A DNA stretch of 36,459 bases, from contig JAWXCM010000161.1 of NCBI GenBank assembly GCA_034408745.1, forward strand, positions 1 through 36,459, given 5' to 3'. The stretch is from JAWXCM01 sp034408745. GTDB lineage: Bacteria; Acidobacteriota; Terriglobia; Bryobacterales; Bryobacteraceae. The position numbers and the translations under genes were made by a program. A model generated the notes under the pieces. It had not been told where the DNA came from, did not search any database, and worked only from the letters and a program-made list of their open reading frames with translations. Each line of letters opens with the position of its first letter. Within the stretch, counting starts at the first letter, position 1. Positions 34,493 through 36,459 of the stretch are shown here, in pieces.

Positions 34493-35017
34493 CTACCAGT
34501 TGTTTCGAGCCTTAAGCGCCGTGATATGACCCAAATGATGCCGGCAATGCCACGCATACAGCGCCAAATTTACGTCGAGCCGCATCAGCCCACGCTCCGG
34601 ATGCCGGAACGTTCGCGCCCACTCGCTCTCGCTCAGTGAACGCAGCAGAATGGTCCACCGCCGGTGCATCGCATCGATCAGGTCCAGCGACACCCCAACC
34701 GCCTCATGCCGCGCATCCGGCAGCATCGCCCACGCCGCCTCGTCGTACGGCTTGATGGTCGGCTCTTTCTCCGTCAGCGCCAGCCGGAACCGGATATAGC
34801 TGTTCATGTGCGAGTCCGCGACATGGTGCACCACCTGCCGCACCGTCCACCCGTCCTGCCGGTAGGGCGTGTCGAGCTGCGCATCGGACAGGCTGCCGGC
34901 TTCAGCCCGCAACTCCGCCGGAAATGCGGCAATCGCGTCGATGCCAGCCTGTATCTCCTGGGTCGTGAGCTGCGCGGGGGAAGTGAACTTTCCAACGGGA
35001 TAGCGAGGGTCGGTCAT
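34493..35017 (-). CDS. DinB-superfamily bacillithiol transferase, YfiT/BstA-like
   Basis: A 174-residue four-helix protein very like Bacillus YfiT/BstA, which transfers bacillithiol to electrophiles. It keeps YPVGKF near the start, the LSDAQLDTPYRQDGWTVRQV stretch, HHVADSH (64-70) and AWHCRHHLGHI (155-165). His64/65, His157 and His161 are the expected metal ligands. The match over the whole length is close by eye. The ATG at 35017 is the only sensible start. With the BshB1-like gene at the left edge this suggests that the organism makes bacillithiol. Confidence 0.88.
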   Translation of the reverse strand: MTDPRYPVGKFTSPAQLTTQEIQAGIDAIAAFPAELRAEAGSLSDAQLDTPYRQDGWTVRQVVHHVADSHMNSYIRFRLALTEKEPTIKPYDEAAWAMLPDARHEAVGVSLDLIDAMHRRWTILLRSLSESEWARTFRHPERGLMRLDVNLALYAWHCRHHLGHITALKARNNW

Positions 35018-35130
35018 AGGTTTGGCTCTCAGTATCGCACCCCATTTCCCTGGGCGAAAACCCCCGCTGTTGGGTGCGCTGCGCCCGTTACCCGCACGAC
35101 ATTACATCCAAAACGCCCGAAAAACGCACG

Positions 35131-35143
35131 GCACGGAACGTGC
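35131..35143 (+). promoter_or_regulatory. GCACG-GAA-CGTGC hairpin in the ferredoxin leader
   Basis: A perfect five-base stem with a three-base loop lies about 30 bases before the ferredoxin ATG and just upstream of its GGAGGAG ribosome site (35157-35163). It may be an operator or a leader hairpin. The rest of the 156-base gap (35018-35173) shows nothing else that I can support. Confidence 0.3.
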
Positions 35144-35173
35144 ACTAAGACGGAGTGGAGGAGTTACAACCTC

Positions 35174-35389
35174 ATGCCTGAGATCATAGCCCGACCCGTT
35201 CCCCCAGTCATCGACACCAACCTCTGCGGAGCCGACCGCGACTGCGTAGACCTGTGTGAAGCGGGAGTTATCGAGGTGACAGCCGAACGCCTTGAGCCGG
35301 TAATTGCCCACCCCGAACTCTGCGTCGAAGGCTGCACACTGTGCGTCGATATCTGCAGCAAGGATGCCCTGAAGAAGCCCTGGCTCTAA
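35174..35389 (+). CDS. Small two-cluster ferredoxin with an Asp in the first cluster motif
   Basis: A 71-residue ferredoxin-like protein, an electron carrier in the cytoplasm. Motif I is C18-x2-D21-x2-C24-x3-C28, where Asp21 replaces the usual second Cys. Motif II is C50-x3-C54-x2-C57-x3-C61, one residue longer than the standard spacing at its first Cys. The Asp substitution is known from Pyrococcus ferredoxin, whose cluster has one labile iron. So cluster I may be [3Fe-4S] or Asp-ligated [4Fe-4S]. A GGAGGAG site ten bases upstream fixes the ATG at 35174. The redox partner is unknown; the secreted propeller gene follows 24 bases later. Confidence 0.85.
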   Translation: MPEIIARPVPPVIDTNLCGADRDCVDLCEAGVIEVTAERLEPVIAHPELCVEGCTLCVDICSKDALKKPWL

Positions 35390-35413
35390 AACACTCTGTT
35401 GTATAAACAGGGG

Positions 35414-36361
35414 ATGCTAACTCGCCGAGCCTGTCTTTCCACCCTCGCTGCCGCCGCAACCTGCGCCGGACAGGGACAGTATCGTTACCGGGTCGTACCC
35501 AACTGGGGTGTGCTCGACGAAAAGTCGCCGGTGAAGAACTGCCACGGCATTGTTCGCGACGCGCAGGGGCACATCATCCTGCTAACCGATCACGTCGCCA
35601 ACAACGTCATCGTGTACGACAAACGGGGTCGCCTCGTTTCGAAATGGGGTACCAGCTTCCCCGGAGCCCACGGGCTCTCGATCGTCACCGAAGGCACCCG
35701 GGAAGTCCTCTACATCACCGACCTGAACACCCACAAGGTCGCGAAAACCACTCTCGATGGCAAGCTGTTGAATGAATGGGGATGGCCCGAAACCACCGGG
35801 AAATACTCCAAAGAAGCCGACTACAAGCCTTCGTGGACCCTGCACGCGAAAGACGGCAGCTTCTTCGTGCTCGACGGCTATGGACGCGACTACATCGGCC
35901 ACTACGGCGCCGGCGGCAAGCTGACCCGGATCTTCGGCGGCGCGGAGGGCGGCATCACCCACTGGGGCCCGCACGGCGGAATGATGGACAACGACACGCT
36001 GCTCATCGCTATGAGCGATCAGCAATACCTCCTGCGTCTGTCAACCACCGGAGAAAAGCTGCAGCAAGTCGACCTCCCCGGCGGCAATCCGCGTCAGATC
36101 CGATTCCACAAAGGCCGCTACTACGTCGCCCACCTCGCCGACAACTGGCCCAAAGACCGCAAGAGTCGCGGCTTCGTCTCCATCCTCGACGACAAGCTGC
36201 GTGTGATCGCCAACATCGCCGCCTCAGCCCCGGAGTACACAGACGGCGGCAGACTCCGCCCCATGCGCCCCCACGACCTAATCGTCGATGGCGAGGACAG
36301 CATCTACGTCGCCCAGTTCGATTCTGGCGCGACGTACCCGGTAAAGCTCGAGCGCGTATAG
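35414..36361 (+). CDS. Tat-exported NHL/six-bladed beta-propeller protein
   Basis: A 315-residue exported protein. The N terminus MLTRRACLSTLAAAATC has a twin-arginine pair and a short hydrophobic stretch, so Tat export is likely. The rest is built of NHL-type repeats (VIVYDKRGRLVSKWG, then VAKTTLDGKLLNEWG, then GHYGAGGKLTRIFG) forming a propeller. No catalytic motif is evident. Relatives resemble peptidylglycine lyase-type or sugar-binding propellers, but function is unknown. A TATAAA hexamer at 35402-35407 ends only six bases before the ATG, which could mean a leaderless transcript; a TTG at 35399 is an alternative start. Confidence 0.85.
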   Translation: MLTRRACLSTLAAAATCAGQGQYRYRVVPNWGVLDEKSPVKNCHGIVRDAQGHIILLTDHVANNVIVYDKRGRLVSKWGTSFPGAHGLSIVTEGTREVLYITDLNTHKVAKTTLDGKLLNEWGWPETTGKYSKEADYKPSWTLHAKDGSFFVLDGYGRDYIGHYGAGGKLTRIFGGAEGGITHWGPHGGMMDNDTLLIAMSDQQYLLRLSTTGEKLQQVDLPGGNPRQIRFHKGRYYVAHLADNWPKDRKSRGFVSILDDKLRVIANIAASAPEYTDGGRLRPMRPHDLIVDGEDSIYVAQFDSGATYPVKLERV

Positions 36362-36386
36362 GGGGGCAGGCCCCCAGGCCCATAAG

Positions 36387-36399
36387 CGCTAACTTAGCG
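36387..36399. promoter_or_regulatory. Palindrome CGCTAA-C-TTAGCG after the propeller gene
   Basis: A perfect six-base inverted repeat with a single-base centre. The loop is too short for an RNA hairpin, so a protein-binding site for a gene to the right of the window is possible. Just before it, GGGGG-CAGG-CCCCC at 36362-36375 could fold but lacks a T-run, so it is a weak terminator candidate at best. The last 60 bases show no gene start. Confidence 0.3.
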
Positions 36400-36459
36400 A
36401 TTAAAGAATCTTAACCTGTGGTGCTCTCCGCCGCTTTCGTTCCCGTAGGTCCATCTCCA

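Noticed and set aside
1..36459. tRNA, rRNA, CRISPR or prophage genes
   Set aside because: No cloverleaf-like segment, conserved rRNA stretch, regular repeat-spacer series or phage gene was seen in the gaps or coding regions.

Overview
The window is GC-rich, gene-dense bacterial chromosome. The best guess for the source is an acidobacterium of the Bryobacteraceae/Solibacter type. This is inferred from the mix of secreted beta-propellers, Tat-exported Gfo/Idh/MocA oxidoreductase, GH39 glycosidase, a divergent Hfq with an N-terminal extension, a YfiT-type bacillithiol transferase and several lineage-restricted hypothetical proteins. It is not proven by any rRNA or universal marker here. No rRNA, tRNA, CRISPR array, prophage or intact insertion sequence was found.

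Layout. (1) 1-3584, minus strand: a close-packed operon of a secreted unknown protein, a methyltransferase with an apparent signal peptide, a PfkB sugar kinase, a rhomboid protease and the first 31 codons of a BshB1-like LmbE deacetylase that runs off the left edge. (2) 3863-6257, plus strand: ssb, a regulator with a LexA-type winged helix but no protease domain, a PIG-L deacetylase, and a 13-codon stump of a glycosyltransferase cut off next to an opposing cpaE-like gene. (3) 6291-7978, minus strand: the CpaE-like ATPase and two small coupled ORFs. (4) 8073-10873, plus strand: an acyl-CoA carboxyltransferase, a secreted GlcG/HbpS protein and a PAP2 phosphatase. (5) 10878-18774, minus strand: a six-gene run from the Tat oxidoreductase through xdhC, a MocA-like nucleotidyltransferase, AsmA and an uncharacterised GAF-like protein to a lytic transglycosylase. 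The last five genes overlap head to tail. (6) 18919-22753: a GH39 glycosidase converging on an ABC exporter and a small unknown gene. (7) 22902-24425: a membrane glycosyltransferase-like protein. (8) 24415-29341, minus strand: gdhA-mutS-anmK, all overlapping. (9) 29430-31982, plus strand: an SDR, a membrane acyltransferase and an Hfq-like protein. (10) 31979-35017, mostly minus strand: a thioesterase, a Cys-containing unknown, a TPR protein (plus strand), a PQQ-type propeller and a DinB/BstA protein. (11) 35174-36361, plus strand: a two-cluster ferredoxin with an Asp ligand, and a Tat-exported NHL propeller.

How the genes may work together. The lytic transglycosylase releases 1,6-anhydro-MurNAc and AnmK phosphorylates it for recycling, so both ends of that path are present, although in different operons. 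The BshB1-like fragment at the left edge and the BstA-like protein near the right edge both point to bacillithiol use. XdhC plus a MocA-like cytidylyltransferase point to a molybdenum hydroxylase whose structural genes are not in this window. No complete new defence or biosynthetic system is visible. The most unusual items are the Asp-ligated ferredoxin, the Hfq with a changed uridine pocket, the protease-less LexA-type regulator, the coupled 33-codon leader ORF and the truncated glycosyltransferase.
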